Of a DNA stretch of 64,000 bases, positions 45,036 to 56,435 are shown piece after piece (position 1 is the first letter of the stretch; every line of letters starts with the position of its first letter). A model generated the notes under the pieces. The model was not told the DNA's origin. It did no database searches and saw only the letters and a program-made list of their open reading frames with translations. Location of the stretch: positions 248,001-312,000 of the forward strand of contig NZ_JAIWPR010000002.1 in the NCBI RefSeq assembly GCF_021191635.1, given 5' to 3'. A program made the position numbers and the translations under genes. Origin of the DNA: Alterluteimonas quercicellularis. GTDB lineage: Bacteria; Pseudomonadota; Gammaproteobacteria; Xanthomonadales; Xanthomonadaceae.

Positions 45036-45782
45036 ATGCGCCCGTTCCTGCTCGATCCCGATCCCGGGTCGCCGTTCCCGCCGGTGGCCTTCGCCCTGCG
45101 CGAGCCCGACGGCCTGCTGGCGGTGGGCGGCGACCTGTCGCCGTCGCGGCTGCTCAACGCCTACCGCCACGGCGTCTTCCCCTGGTACTCGCCGGGCCAG
45201 CCGATCCTGTGGTGGTCGCCCGACCCGCGCGCGGTGTTCGCCACCGACGACGTGCGGCTGGGCGCGCGCTTCCGCCGCACGCTGCGCCGCAGCCGCTGGA
45301 CCCTGTTCGCCGACACCCGCTTCGAGGAGGTGGTGCGCGCCTGCGCCGAGGCGCCGCGCCCCGGTCAGGGCGGCACCTGGATCACGCCGGAGATGCGGAC
45401 CGCCTACGTCCGCCTGCACGCGCTGGGGCACGCGCACAGCGTCGAGGTCCTCGACGGCGACCGGCTGGTCGGCGGGATCTACGGCGTGGCGCTGGGGCGG
45501 ATGTTCTTCGGCGAGAGTATGTTCAGCGGCGAATCCGGCGGCTCCAAGGTCGCGCTCGCCGGGCTGGCCCGCCACCTGGCGGCCCACGGCTGGCCGCTGA
45601 TCGACGCCCAGGTGGAGAACCCGCACCTGACGCGCCTGGGCGCGCAGGCCTGGCCGCGCGAGCGCTTCGTCGAGGCGGCCGGGCGCCTGGCGGCGGCGGA
45701 CGAGGCGCCGGCGCGCTGGACCGACTGGTTCGGCACGACCGCCGCGGCCGCGCTGGCGGCGCCCGCCGAGGGCGGGACTTAA
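45036..45782 (+). CDS. aat: Leucyl/phenylalanyl-tRNA-protein transferase
   Basis: Adds Leu or Phe from tRNA to N-terminal Arg/Lys proteins, creating N-degrons for ClpS-ClpAP. The 248-residue protein has the family signatures FPPVAFALREPDGLLAVGGDLSPSRLLNAYRHGVFPWY and WWSPDPRAVF, then GGTWITPEMRTAYVRLHALGHAHSVEVL (given here in pieces) and GRMFFGESMFSGESGGSKVA. It lies 400 bp before clpA-clpS, the machinery that reads its product, separated by infA. Confidence 0.96.
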   Translation: MRPFLLDPDPGSPFPPVAFALREPDGLLAVGGDLSPSRLLNAYRHGVFPWYSPGQPILWWSPDPRAVFATDDVRLGARFRRTLRRSRWTLFADTRFEEVVRACAEAPRPGQGGTWITPEMRTAYVRLHALGHAHSVEVLDGDRLVGGIYGVALGRMFFGESMFSGESGGSKVALAGLARHLAAHGWPLIDAQVENPHLTRLGAQAWPRERFVEAAGRLAAADEAPARWTDWFGTTAAAALAAPAEGGT

Positions 45783-45878
45783 CGGAACTTTTGCCTCGAC
45801 GGCCCGGACGTGTGAGAATGGCGCGTTTTCCGGGCCGCGAACCCGCGCCCGACATACCCAGAGCGACATACAGGACGC

Positions 45879-46097
45879 ATGGCGAAAGACGACGTCATTG
45901 AATTCGAAGGCACCGTTTCCGAGACCCTCCCGAACACGATGTTCCGGGTCAAGCTCGAGAACGGCCACGAGATCATCGCCCACATCTCGGGACGGATGCG
46001 CAAGAACTACATCCGCATCCTGACCGGCGACCGGGTCAAGGTGGAGATGACCCCCTACGACCTGACCAAGGGCCGCATCACCTATCGGATGAAGTAG
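45879..46097 (+). CDS. infA: Translation initiation factor IF-1
   Basis: A 72-residue S1-type OB-fold protein that binds the ribosomal A site during initiation. [40 protein letters not shown] and [15 protein letters not shown] are near-invariant family sequences and the length is exactly that of the family. The aat-infA-clpA neighbourhood is conserved in gammaproteobacteria. Confidence 0.98.
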   Translation: MAKDDVIEFEGTVSETLPNTMFRVKLENGHEIIAHISGRMRKNYIRILTGDRVKVEMTPYDLTKGRITYRMK

Positions 46098-46118
46098 GCC
46101 CCCGGCCCGGACACGAAG

Positions 46119-46142
46119 AAGGCGGCCCGAAGGCCGCCTTTT
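46119..46142 (+). terminator. Rho-independent terminator after infA
   Basis: AAGGCGGCC-CGAA-GGCCGCCTT followed by TT: a perfect 9-bp stem with a 4-nt loop, 22 bp past the infA stop. It can serve the convergent clpA transcript in part, since its reverse also ends in CTTCTTC. Confidence 0.85.
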
Positions 46143-46181
46143 CGTTGCGCCCGCGAATGCGGGCCGGCGCCTGGCGGCAGG

Positions 46182-48464
<2,283 letters not shown>

Positions 48465-48580
48465 GGGGCGGATGCCTCCGGAAAGTCTACGGCCGATGTG
48501 GGGTCGGTCCGCCGCTTTTCCATCCGGCGCGCCCGCCTCCCGCTTGTCGGAACCTCAACCGCCGGAGGCTCCCCGTCCTT

Positions 48581-48907
48581 TTAGGCCCTTTCCATGGTGC
48601 ACAGCAAGGGATGCTGGTTGAGACGCGAGTATTCGTTCACCTGCGCCACCTTGGATTCGGCCACCTCGCGACTGTAGACCCCGCAGACGCCACGGCCGCG
48701 TGTATGCACGTGGAGCATGATCTGGGTGGCCTTTTCCATGTTCATGGCGAAAAAGCGCACCAGCACGTCGATGACGAAGTCCATCGGCGTGTAGTCGTCG
48801 TTGAGCAGCAGGACCGAGTACAGGGGCGGCCGGGCCAGCTCGGGGCGGCCGGTCTCGACGGCGACGCCGTGCTCGTGGTCGTGCTGGTGTCCGGGTTCGC
48901 GTGGCAT
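48581..48907 (-). CDS. clpS: ATP-dependent Clp protease adaptor ClpS
   Basis: N-recognin that delivers Leu/Phe/Tyr/Trp-starting proteins to ClpA. The 108-residue protein has a flexible His-rich N-terminus ([14 protein letters not shown]) and the ClpS core [20 protein letters not shown], with the DD pair that binds the substrate alpha-amino group, then [20 protein letters not shown] with the conserved H. It is directly upstream of clpA. Confidence 0.95.
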   Translation of the reverse strand: MPREPGHQHDHEHGVAVETGRPELARPPLYSVLLLNDDYTPMDFVIDVLVRFFAMNMEKATQIMLHVHTRGRGVCGVYSREVAESKVAQVNEYSRLNQHPLLCTMERA

Positions 48908-48998
48908 GGCTGCAATTATACGTTCCACCGGCGCCACCGCATGGACGGCGTCGGAACCGGGGCGCAGAATGGAACGCTGTTTCCCGGGATTTTCCCGC

Positions 48999-49484
48999 AT
49001 GCGCTCCGCCCTGACGACGCTGCTCGCCCTGCTCTGCGCCCCCGCCCTCGCGCAGGAGGCCCCCGCGCCCGCGCCGCCGGCCGGCGACCCCGTCGCCGTC
49101 CGCCTGGCCGAACGGGGAATCGAGTACGACATCGACCAGGACGGCGACTACCGGGTGGTCTATTCCTGGGCCCGCGAGGAGCGCAGCCAGCTGGTGTTCG
49201 TGTCCGGGCGCGCCGAGGAGGTGGCCGGCCAGCGCATCCGCATGGTGTTCTCGCCGGCGGCGCGGCTGGACGGCGACCTCGACGGCGCCGTGGCCAACGG
49301 CCTGCTGCGCGACAACCAGACCCGCAAGCTGGGCGCCTGGGAGATCTCCGGCGACGTCCTCTACTACGTGGTCAAGCTGCCGGAAGACGCCGACGCGGCG
49401 ATGCTGGAACTGGCGATGTCCGCGGCGGCGGAGATCGCCGACGACAAGGAGCTGGAGATGACCGGCGGGCAGGACGCACTGTGA
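48999..49484 (+). CDS. Exported protein of unknown function (161 residues)
   Basis: Not recognised by a named family. A signal peptide ([20 protein letters not shown]) is followed by an Ala/Pro linker and a mature domain with [19 protein letters not shown] and [19 protein letters not shown] segments, alpha/beta in character. An in-frame ATG at 48969 would add ten residues before the signal core and is less likely. Its stop overlaps the NUDIX gene start by four bases (GTGA), so it heads a coupled four-gene unit with mnmA and hflD. Similar small exported proteins occur in this position in related genomes, with unknown role. Confidence 0.8.
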   Translation: MRSALTTLLALLCAPALAQEAPAPAPPAGDPVAVRLAERGIEYDIDQDGDYRVVYSWAREERSQLVFVSGRAEEVAGQRIRMVFSPAARLDGDLDGAVANGLLRDNQTRKLGAWEISGDVLYYVVKLPEDADAAMLELAMSAAAEIADDKELEMTGGQDAL

Positions 49485-49942
49485 GCGGCGGCGAGGACCG
49501 GCCCTGGCAGCCCGACGTGACCGTGGCCGCCCTGGTGGCCGATGGCGGCCGCCTGCTGTGCGTGGAGGAATCGGTGAGCGAGGGCCTGGTGCTGAACCAG
49601 CCCGCCGGGCACCTGGAGCCGGACGAGGGGCTGGTGGAGGCGGCGGTGCGCGAGACGCTGGAGGAGACCGGCTGGACGGTGCGCGCGACCCACTTCGTCG
49701 GCGCCTACCAGTGGACCGCGCCCGGCGGCCGCCACTTCCTCCGCTTCGCCTTCGCCGCGCAGCCGGTCGCGCACGACCCGCAGCGGCCGCTCGACGCGGG
49801 CATCGAGCGCGCGCTGTGGCTGACGCCCGCCGAGCTCCACGCCGCCCGCGAGCGCCATCGCAGCCCGCTGGTGTGGCGCGCCGCGGCCGACTACCTGGCC
49901 GGTCGCCGCTACCCGCTCGACCTGGCCGCGCTGGTGCCGTGA
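49481..49942 (+). CDS. NUDIX hydrolase (NudJ-like)
   Basis: A 153-residue pyrophosphohydrolase. The NUDIX box is complete: [20 protein letters not shown] followed by TGW (about 43-65). The N-terminal [19 protein letters not shown] and the Gln/Trp-rich [19 protein letters not shown] stretch match the NudJ branch, which acts on nucleoside di- and triphosphates and HMP-pyrophosphate in vitro. It starts with GTG overlapping the stop of the exported-protein gene, and its own stop overlaps the GTG of mnmA; NudJ beside mnmA is a conserved gammaproteobacterial pairing. Confidence 0.88.
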   Translation: MSGGEDRPWQPDVTVAALVADGGRLLCVEESVSEGLVLNQPAGHLEPDEGLVEAAVRETLEETGWTVRATHFVGAYQWTAPGGRHFLRFAFAAQPVAHDPQRPLDAGIERALWLTPAELHAARERHRSPLVWRAAADYLAGRRYPLDLAALVP

Positions 49943-51036
49943 GCGCGCCGGGCACCGTCGTCGGCATGTCCGGCGGCGTGGATTCGTCGGTCGCCGCGCT
50001 GCTGCTGCGCGAAGCGGGCGAGCCGATCGCCGGGCTGTTCATGCAGAACTGGGCCGACGACGGCAGCGGCGACTGCCGCGCCGAGGACGACCGCCGCGAC
50101 GCGGTGGCGGTCTGCGGCCGGCTCGGCATCCCGATCCACTTCCGCGATTTCTCCGCCGAGTACTGGCGGGGCGTGTTCGAGCACTTCCTCGCCGAGTACG
50201 CCGCCGGGCGCACGCCCAACCCGGACGTGCTGTGCAACCGCGAGATCAAGTTCCGCCACTTCCTGGACGCCGCCCACGCCCTGGGCGCCGAGCGCATCGC
50301 CACCGGCCACTACGCCCGCATCGACCGCCGCGGCGGCGCCTGGCGGCTGCTGCGCGCGCACGACGCCGGCAAGGACCAGAGCTACTTCCTGCACCAACTG
50401 GGGCAGGCGCAGCTGGCCGCCACCCGCTTCCCGCTGGGCGAGCTGCCCAAGCGCGAGGTGCGGGCGCGGGCCGAGGCGGCCGGCCTGCCGACCGCGGCGA
50501 AGAAGGACTCCACCGGCATCTGCTTCATCGGCGAGCGCGACTTCCGCGCCTTCCTGGGGCGCTACCTGCCGGCCAGGCCGGGCGAGATCCGCACCCCGGA
50601 CGGCCGCGTCGTCGGCACCCACCCCGGCGTGTTCTTCTTCACCCTCGGGCAGCGCGAGGGCCTGCAGCTGGGCGGCGTGCGCGGGTTCGCCGCCGCGCCC
50701 TGGTACGTGGTCGGCAAGGACGTGCCCGGCAACGTGCTGGTGGTCGACCAGGACCGCGACAGCCGCTGGCTGATGTCGCGCACGACCTGGACCGAGGCCG
50801 CGCACTGGATCGCCGGATCGCCGCCGGCGGCGCGCTTCGAGGCCCTGGCGCAGACCCGCTACCGGCAGGCGGCCGAGCCCTGCATCGCGCTGGTCGGCGA
50901 CGACGGCGCCCTGGAGGTGCGGTTCGCGCGGCCGCAGCGCGCGGTGACGCCCGGTCAGTCGCTGGTCCTCTACGACGGCGAGGCGTGCCTGGGCGGCGCG
51001 GTGATCGCGCGCACCGACGCGCCCCCGCACGCATGA
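49939..51036 (+). CDS. mnmA: tRNA-specific 2-thiouridylase MnmA
   Basis: Thiolates U34 of tRNA-Glu, -Gln and -Lys. The 365-residue protein has the PP-loop [11 protein letters not shown], the first catalytic cysteine in [12 protein letters not shown] (about 97), the second in [13 protein letters not shown] (about 193), and the C-terminal beta-barrel. It starts with GTG at 49939, overlapping the NUDIX stop by four bases. hflD follows after 37 bp. A tRNA-Glu(UUC), one of its substrates, is encoded at 6128-6203. Confidence 0.96.
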   Translation: MSAPGTVVGMSGGVDSSVAALLLREAGEPIAGLFMQNWADDGSGDCRAEDDRRDAVAVCGRLGIPIHFRDFSAEYWRGVFEHFLAEYAAGRTPNPDVLCNREIKFRHFLDAAHALGAERIATGHYARIDRRGGAWRLLRAHDAGKDQSYFLHQLGQAQLAATRFPLGELPKREVRARAEAAGLPTAAKKDSTGICFIGERDFRAFLGRYLPARPGEIRTPDGRVVGTHPGVFFFTLGQREGLQLGGVRGFAAAPWYVVGKDVPGNVLVVDQDRDSRWLMSRTTWTEAAHWIAGSPPAARFEALAQTRYRQAAEPCIALVGDDGALEVRFARPQRAVTPGQSLVLYDGEACLGGAVIARTDAPPHA

Positions 51037-51073
51037 ACGGGCGGCGGCGGGCAACACGTTCTAAACTAGGCGG

Positions 51074-51685
51074 ATGAGTGCATCCTTCGACGATCGCGTG
51101 CTGGCGCTGGGCGCGCTGGCCCAGTCCCTGCAGCAGGTCCGCTCCACCGCCGAGACCGGCCAGTCGCGCAGCGACGCCGCCGAGGCGGTGATCGACAGCG
51201 TGTTCCGCATCGACGCCGATTCCGCGGCGGACGTCTACGGCGGCGTGCCGCGCCTGCACCCCGGCCTGCGCCTGCTGCGCGACTACCTGGGCCGCCAGGC
51301 CCAGGACGAGTCGGTGCCGCGGCTGGCGCTGGCGGTCATGCGGCTGGAGCGCCGCTTCAGCGCCGAGCGCGGCGCGGTGGAGGCGGTCGCCGCCGGCCTG
51401 GAGCGCATCGCGCCGCAGGCCCGCGCCCAGGGCAGCACCCACCCCGAGGTGCTCAACGCGCTGGGCGCGCTGTACGCCGAGACCATCAGCCAGCTGCGGC
51501 CGCGGGTCATGGTGCAGGGCTCGCCGCACTACCTCGGCCAGGCCCCGGTGGTGGCGGAGATCCGCGCGCTGCTGCTGGCCGCGGTGCGCGCGGCGGTGCT
51601 GTGGCGCCAGGTCGGCGGCAGCCAGTGGGACCTGCTGTTCTCGCGCGGGCGCATGCTGGAGTCGCTGCAGCGCCTGCTGCCCTAG
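51074..51685 (+). CDS. hflD: High-frequency lysogenisation protein HflD homologue
   Basis: A 203-residue, mostly helical peripheral membrane protein. In Escherichia coli HflD binds phage lambda CII and lowers lysogeny; its normal cell role is unclear. Family sequences include [39 protein letters not shown] and [14 protein letters not shown] near the C-terminus. The mnmA-hflD order is conserved; the purB gene that usually follows is replaced here by a chemoreceptor. Confidence 0.92.
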   Translation: MSASFDDRVLALGALAQSLQQVRSTAETGQSRSDAAEAVIDSVFRIDADSAADVYGGVPRLHPGLRLLRDYLGRQAQDESVPRLALAVMRLERRFSAERGAVEAVAAGLERIAPQARAQGSTHPEVLNALGALYAETISQLRPRVMVQGSPHYLGQAPVVAEIRALLLAAVRAAVLWRQVGGSQWDLLFSRGRMLESLQRLLP

Positions 51686-51764
51686 ACCACCGGCCCCGCT
51701 CCGCGTCGCTAAAGCCAGGCGCGTCCGCGCCGATACCGGGATCGTAGAACCTCCCGGAGCGCCC

Positions 51765-52958
51765 ATGTACGCACGCCTCATGATCCGTCTCGCAGCGCCG
51801 CTGTCGCTGACCCTGCTGCTGCCGGTCGCGTTCGCGCTGGGCTGGCCCGCGCCGGTGCGCTGGGCGGTCCTGCTGACGCTGGCCGCGAGCTGGCTGGTGC
51901 TGGGCTTCTGGCTGGTGCGGCGCGAGACCGGGCGCTCGCCCGAGCACGCGCGCATCCTGCAGGAGCAGGACCAGCTGCTCAACGAATTGCGGCAGTTCGT
52001 GGGCGCCGAGATCGAGGGCTCGCGGGTGGAGGTGGAACGCGCCCGCGAGCTGATCCGCCAGGCGGTCAGCGGCCTGGGCAGCAGCTTCGAGGCGATGAAC
52101 CGCAAGTCGCGTCAGCAGGCGCAGGCGATGTCGCGCATCCTCGACCGCACCGGCGACGCCGACGGCGCCGGCGGCGCCGACGTGGCGCGCTTCGCCCAGC
52201 ACGCCAGCCAGCGCATGGGGCAGCTGGTCGAGGCGCTGGAACAGGTCAGCGGCCAGAGCACGGTCACGGTGGCGCACATCGACGAGATGGCCGGGCACCT
52301 GGACGGCATCTTCGCCCTGCTCGAGGACGTGAAGTCGATCGCCGACCAGACCAACCTGCTGGCGCTCAACGCCGCCATCGAGGCCGCGCGCGCCGGCGAG
52401 GCCGGGCGCGGCTTCGCGGTGGTGGCCGACGAGGTGCGCAACCTCTCCGAGCGCTCCACCGCCTTCAACGAGCAGATCCGCAAGCTCGCCCACAGCTCCA
52501 AGGAGTCCATCGCCAAGGTGCGCGACACCGTGTCCGGCATGGCCTCGCGCGACCTCGACCGCTCGCGCGAGGCGCGCGCCGAGGCCGCCGGCATGCTCGA
52601 CCAGGTGGCGGCCATCAACCGCTCGCTGGGCGACGGCATGCGCGAGATCTCCGAGTGCGGGCGGGCCATCGACGGCAACGTGGCCGAGGCCGTGCGCGCG
52701 CTGCAGTTCGAGGACATCGCGACCCAGGCGCTGGGCGGCGTGCACGCGCACCTGGAGCGGCTGAACGCGATCAACCGCGAAGCCATCGAGCTGCAGGACC
52801 TGCTGCGCCGCAACGGCGGGGTCCTCGACGACGAACTGCTGCGCGCGCTGCAGCGCATCGGCCAGCGCCTGCGCGAGCTGCGCCACACCTGGGAGAAGCC
52901 GCCGCACAAGCCGGTGACCCAGGACGGCATGGGCGCCGGCACCGTCGAACTGTTCTGA
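51765..52958 (+). CDS. Methyl-accepting chemotaxis protein without periplasmic sensor domain
   Basis: A 397-residue chemoreceptor with two adjacent N-terminal membrane helices (about 6-26 and 31-49) and no sensing loop between them. The cytoplasmic coiled coil carries the hairpin tip [20 protein letters not shown] then [18 protein letters not shown] (about 193-228) that contacts CheA/CheW. There is no HAMP domain that I can delimit. It probably senses a membrane or cytoplasmic cue, or works with a partner. It lies near cheV (63436) and flagellar genes, and is followed immediately by a 79-residue frame. Confidence 0.9.
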   Translation: MYARLMIRLAAPLSLTLLLPVAFALGWPAPVRWAVLLTLAASWLVLGFWLVRRETGRSPEHARILQEQDQLLNELRQFVGAEIEGSRVEVERARELIRQAVSGLGSSFEAMNRKSRQQAQAMSRILDRTGDADGAGGADVARFAQHASQRMGQLVEALEQVSGQSTVTVAHIDEMAGHLDGIFALLEDVKSIADQTNLLALNAAIEAARAGEAGRGFAVVADEVRNLSERSTAFNEQIRKLAHSSKESIAKVRDTVSGMASRDLDRSREARAEAAGMLDQVAAINRSLGDGMREISECGRAIDGNVAEAVRALQFEDIATQALGGVHAHLERLNAINREAIELQDLLRRNGGVLDDELLRALQRIGQRLRELRHTWEKPPHKPVTQDGMGAGTVELF

Positions 52959-53198
52959 ATGCCCCCGCCCGGTGCGCGCTCGGCGTCCGCGGCGGCGCCC
53001 GCGACGCGGGCGCCGGGCGAAGCGCCCCGCGCGCCCGGGCGCGACCTGCCGCGCCGCCGGCGCGACGATGCCCTGCAGCGGCTGGAGGCCCTGGCGGCCG
53101 AGGAGCTGAGGCGCCTGGCGCAGGCGCGCGAAGCGCCCGCGGCCCCCGACGACCCGGTGGGCGGCTGCATCGACTGGGATCTGGGCGTGGCCGGCTAG
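52959..53198 (+). CDS. Small hypothetical protein (79 residues), possibly coupled to the chemoreceptor
   Basis: Not recognised. The ATG follows the chemoreceptor stop codon with no gap (TGAATG). The first 40 residues are Pro/Ala/Arg-rich and low complexity; the second half is helical (DALQRLEALAAEELRRLAQA) and ends in a more specific GGCIDWDLGVAG. Direct stop-start adjacency supports translation by re-initiation, but composition alone could give such a frame in this GC-rich DNA. Confidence 0.45.
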   Translation: MPPPGARSASAAAPATRAPGEAPRAPGRDLPRRRRDDALQRLEALAAEELRRLAQAREAPAAPDDPVGGCIDWDLGVAG

Positions 53199-53281
53199 CC
53201 GAGGCCACGCTTCGTCGGCAGCGGCCTGGCCCTGTCGCACGCCAGCGCGCTGCCACAGGGGCCAGCGAGACCTGGGCCTCG

Positions 53282-53421
53282 TAGGGGCGCGCTGGCGCGC
53301 GACCGCTTCCCGAAGCCCGGTCAAGGCAGCGCCACCGTCCCTCGACGACGTCCGCGCGTGGGAGGCGTTCGAGTTCTGCCGCCGATCCGCTGGCGAAAGC
53401 CGCGCGCGAGCGCGCTCCTAC
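53282..53421. repeat. REP-like inverted palindrome pair
   Basis: Second copy of the repeat family also present at 3812-3878 and 60370-60446: TAGGGGCGCGCTGGCGCGCG (53282-53301) and the inverse CGCGCGCGAGCGCGCTCCTA (53401-53420), about 100 bp apart, between two convergent genes. Confidence 0.65.
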
Positions 53422-53444
53422 AAGGGCCTGGTGCGCGGCAGGCG

Positions 53445-56228
53445 CTAGGCGCGCAGCGCGTCCTGGCGGCGCCGGACGACGTCCGGTGCGGGCGCGGCGT
53501 CGCGGCCGGCACCGGCGCGCTGGCGCAGCCAGTCGGCCATGTCGCGCGCGGCCAGCGGCCGCGAGTACAGGTAGCCCTGCACCTCGTCGCAGCCGTGCTC
53601 GCGCAGCAGGCGCTCGTCCTCCGGCTGCTCCACGCCCTCGGCCACCACCTGCATGCGCAGCGACTGGCCGAGGCCGATGATCGCGCGGGTGACCTCGCCG
53701 GCGCCGCGGCCCTTGCACAGCTCGGCGATGAAGCTGCGGTCGATCTTCAGGCGCCCGACCGGGAACCGGCTCAGGTAGCTGAGGTTGGAGAAGCCGGTCC
53801 CGAAGTCGTCGATCGCCAGCGCGATCCCGGCCTCGGCCAGCAGGTCGAAGCACTCGCGCAGGGTCTGGGTGTCGCGCAGCAGGGCCGATTCGGTCAGCTC
53901 CAGCTCCAGCCGCTGCGCCGGCCAGCCGGCCGCGGCGCAGTGCGCCACCACGCGCTCGGCGAACCCGGGGTCGCGCAGCTGCATGGCCGAGACGTTGACC
54001 GAGATGCGGCCGAAGGCCAGGCCGGCCTCCTGCCAGGCGGCGGCCTGGCGGCAGGCCTCGCGCACCACCCAGTCGCCGATCGCGACGATCTCGCCGCTGG
54101 CCTCGGCGATGGGCACGAACTCCTCCGGCGTGCAGTGGCCCAGGCCGGGCCGCTGCCAGCGCAGCAGCGCCTCGATCGAAGGCGGCCGGTCGTCGGCCAG
54201 CGAGATCAGCGGCTGGTAGGCCAGCGAGAACTCGTCGCGCTCCAGCGCCACGCGCAGTGCCTGCTCGATGTCGATGCGCCGGCGCGCGCGGCTCCAGCCG
54301 TCGGCGGAATGGAACTCGATGCGGTTGCGGCCGCCGCGCTTGGCCGCGTGCAGGGCGATGCCGGCCGCGCGCAGCAGGTCGTCGAACTCGGCGCCCTCGG
54401 GCAGCGTGGCGATGCCGACGCTCGCGCCCAGCCGCAGCGATTCGCCGCCCACCGGCAGCGGCGCGGCCAGCGCGGTGGCGATGCGCTGGGCCGCGGCGAG
54501 CACCGCGCGGCGGTCCGCGCCCTGGCGCAGCAGCACCAGGAACTCGTCGGCGCCGAAGCGGCCGAACAGGTCGCCGGCATCGACGTGGCCGTGCAGCCGC
54601 GCGGCGCAGGCCTTGAGCACGGCGTCGCCGGTGGTGTGGCCCAGCGATTCGTTGATCCCTGCGAAGCCGTCGAGGTCGATCAGCAGCAGCGCCGGCGGCG
54701 CCTGCGCGGTGCGCAGCACGGCTTCCGCCTCGCGCCGCAGCAGCACCCGGTTGGGCAGCCCGGTCAGCAGGTCGTAGTGCGAGAGCAGCTCGATGCGCTC
54801 GCTGGCCGCGCGCTCGCGGGTGATGTCGCGAAACAGCACCAGGTGGCGCGGCCGGGCGCCGCCGGGCCACTCGAAGTCGACCACCGCCTGCACCCAGACC
54901 TGGCGCCCGTCGGGCCGGTAGAAGCACAGTTCCAGCGTCTCCGGCGGTGCGCCGTCCGAGGTGCGCAGCAACGCGGCTTCCAGCGCCTGGCGGGATTCGC
55001 TGGCGTACTGGCCCAGCAGCGCGTCGAGCACCGGCGCGGCCGCGTCGCGCCCGTGCAGGCGCGCGCATTCCTCGGTCCACTGCATGGCGCGGGTGGCGGC
55101 GTCGATCTCGCAGCCGCCGATCCGGCCCAGCTCGGAGATCCGTCGCAGCAGTTCGGTGCGGCGGTGGATCAGCGCGTCGGCGCGGCGCTGGGTGCTCACG
55201 TCCTGCACCTGGGCCAGCACGCGCTGCGGCGCCCCGTCGGCGTCGAGCCGGGATTCGGCCCAGACCAGCAGGTGCAGCCGTTCGCCGGCGCCGTCGTCGA
55301 GCGCCAGCTCGAAGCGCGCCAGGTCCTCGGAGTGGCGCAGCCGCCGCCAGGCCTTGCGCAGCGCGCCCAGCGCCGGGCGGCCGCAGCGGCGCAGCCAGTC
55401 GCGCACGCGCAGCCCCTCGCCCAGGCCGACCAGCGAACGCAGCTGCGCCGAGCACCAGACCACGTCGCTCTGCGCGTCCCAGGTCCAGCTGGCCATGCCG
55501 GCGATGCGCTGGGTCTCCTCCAGCAGCGCGCGCTGCTCGCGCAGGCGCTGTTCGAGCTGCTTCTGGGTGCCGATCTCGGTGTGGGTGCCGGCCATGCGCA
55601 GCGGCGTGCCGGCGGCGTCGCGCGCGACCACGCGGCCGCTGTCGCGGATCCAGCGCCAGCTGCCGTCGCGGTGGCGGATGCGGTACTCGCAGTGGTAGAG
55701 CGGCGAGCGGCCGTCCAGGTGGGCGTCGAGGGCGGCGCGCACCCGCGCGCGGTCCTCGGGATGCACGCCCTCGAGCGCCGCCGGCAGCGACGCGGCCAGC
55801 GGCTCGCCGCCGGCGTAGCCGAGCATGCTCCGCCAGGAGTCCGAGCGCTGCAGCTCGTCGCGGCGCACGTCCCAGGCCCACAGGCCGTGGCCGGCGCTGT
55901 GCATCGCGTCGTGCCAGCGCCCGGCGGGCTCGGGCTCCGGCACGCTCAGCGAGAAGGCGACCGGATCGCCGGCGCCGACGTCGACCGCGCGCATCCACGC
56001 CTGCAGCAGGCCGTTCGGGCCGGGCAGCAGGCAGTCCACCGCGGCGGCGCCCTCGCGCAGCCGCCGGCGGGCGTCGGCCAGCGCGCCCGCGTGCCGTTCC
56101 GCCGTGCGCTCCAGTCCCAGGGCGCGCGCGCTGGCGTTCGCCGCCAGGCAGCGGCCGTCCCCATCGAGCAGCAGCAGCGCACTGGGCAGCGGATGCTGCA
56201 ACAGGCTGGTGATGACGCCGGAATCCAT
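53445..56228 (-). CDS. PAS-GGDEF-EAL cyclic-di-GMP protein with degenerate GGDEF motif
   Basis: A 927-residue soluble protein. Three to four PAS-type sensor segments occupy residues 1-480 (for example YHCEYRIRHRDGSWRWIRDS near 170 and PRHLVLFRDITRERA near 470). A GGDEF domain (about 490-650) follows with the signature reading FGADEF, one glycine replaced by alanine. The EAL domain (about 665-910) has intact EALLRW, ELTES, DDFGTGFSNLSYL, KIDRSF and AEGVEQ. Phosphodiesterase activity is therefore expected; cyclase activity is doubtful. No membrane segment. The start at 56228 (MDSGVITSLL) gives the first PAS; an upstream in-frame extension is antisense-like to the kinase gene. Confidence 0.9.
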   Translation of the reverse strand: MDSGVITSLLQHPLPSALLLLDGDGRCLAANASARALGLERTAERHAGALADARRRLREGAAAVDCLLPGPNGLLQAWMRAVDVGAGDPVAFSLSVPEPEPAGRWHDAMHSAGHGLWAWDVRRDELQRSDSWRSMLGYAGGEPLAASLPAALEGVHPEDRARVRAALDAHLDGRSPLYHCEYRIRHRDGSWRWIRDSGRVVARDAAGTPLRMAGTHTEIGTQKQLEQRLREQRALLEETQRIAGMASWTWDAQSDVVWCSAQLRSLVGLGEGLRVRDWLRRCGRPALGALRKAWRRLRHSEDLARFELALDDGAGERLHLLVWAESRLDADGAPQRVLAQVQDVSTQRRADALIHRRTELLRRISELGRIGGCEIDAATRAMQWTEECARLHGRDAAAPVLDALLGQYASESRQALEAALLRTSDGAPPETLELCFYRPDGRQVWVQAVVDFEWPGGARPRHLVLFRDITRERAASERIELLSHYDLLTGLPNRVLLRREAEAVLRTAQAPPALLLIDLDGFAGINESLGHTTGDAVLKACAARLHGHVDAGDLFGRFGADEFLVLLRQGADRRAVLAAAQRIATALAAPLPVGGESLRLGASVGIATLPEGAEFDDLLRAAGIALHAAKRGGRNRIEFHSADGWSRARRRIDIEQALRVALERDEFSLAYQPLISLADDRPPSIEALLRWQRPGLGHCTPEEFVPIAEASGEIVAIGDWVVREACRQAAAWQEAGLAFGRISVNVSAMQLRDPGFAERVVAHCAAAGWPAQRLELELTESALLRDTQTLRECFDLLAEAGIALAIDDFGTGFSNLSYLSRFPVGRLKIDRSFIAELCKGRGAGEVTRAIIGLGQSLRMQVVAEGVEQPEDERLLREHGCDEVQGYLYSRPLAARDMADWLRQRAGAGRDAAPAPDVVRRRQDALRA

Positions 56229-56435
56229 CGAACGGTCCACTCCTTCGCGCTCTGCGTCGCGTTGCCCGCACGCGGAGCTGTTCCCCCCATAGCGGCGTGG
56301 CGCCGGCGAAGTTGAGTGCACCGCCGATGCGCCATGCCCGGCACGGCCGCGCATGCCGAAACGAGCCGTGCAGCATGGACCCCGGACGCCGCCACGCCCT
56401 AGACTTGCCGGCGAAATCGGAACACGGGAACGACC

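Noticed and set aside
53358-56315. 985-codon plus-strand frame opposite the PAS-GGDEF-EAL gene
   Set aside because: Low-complexity Gln/Ala/Arg product without family motifs, a by-product of high GC at third positions; the minus-strand protein has clear EAL motifs.
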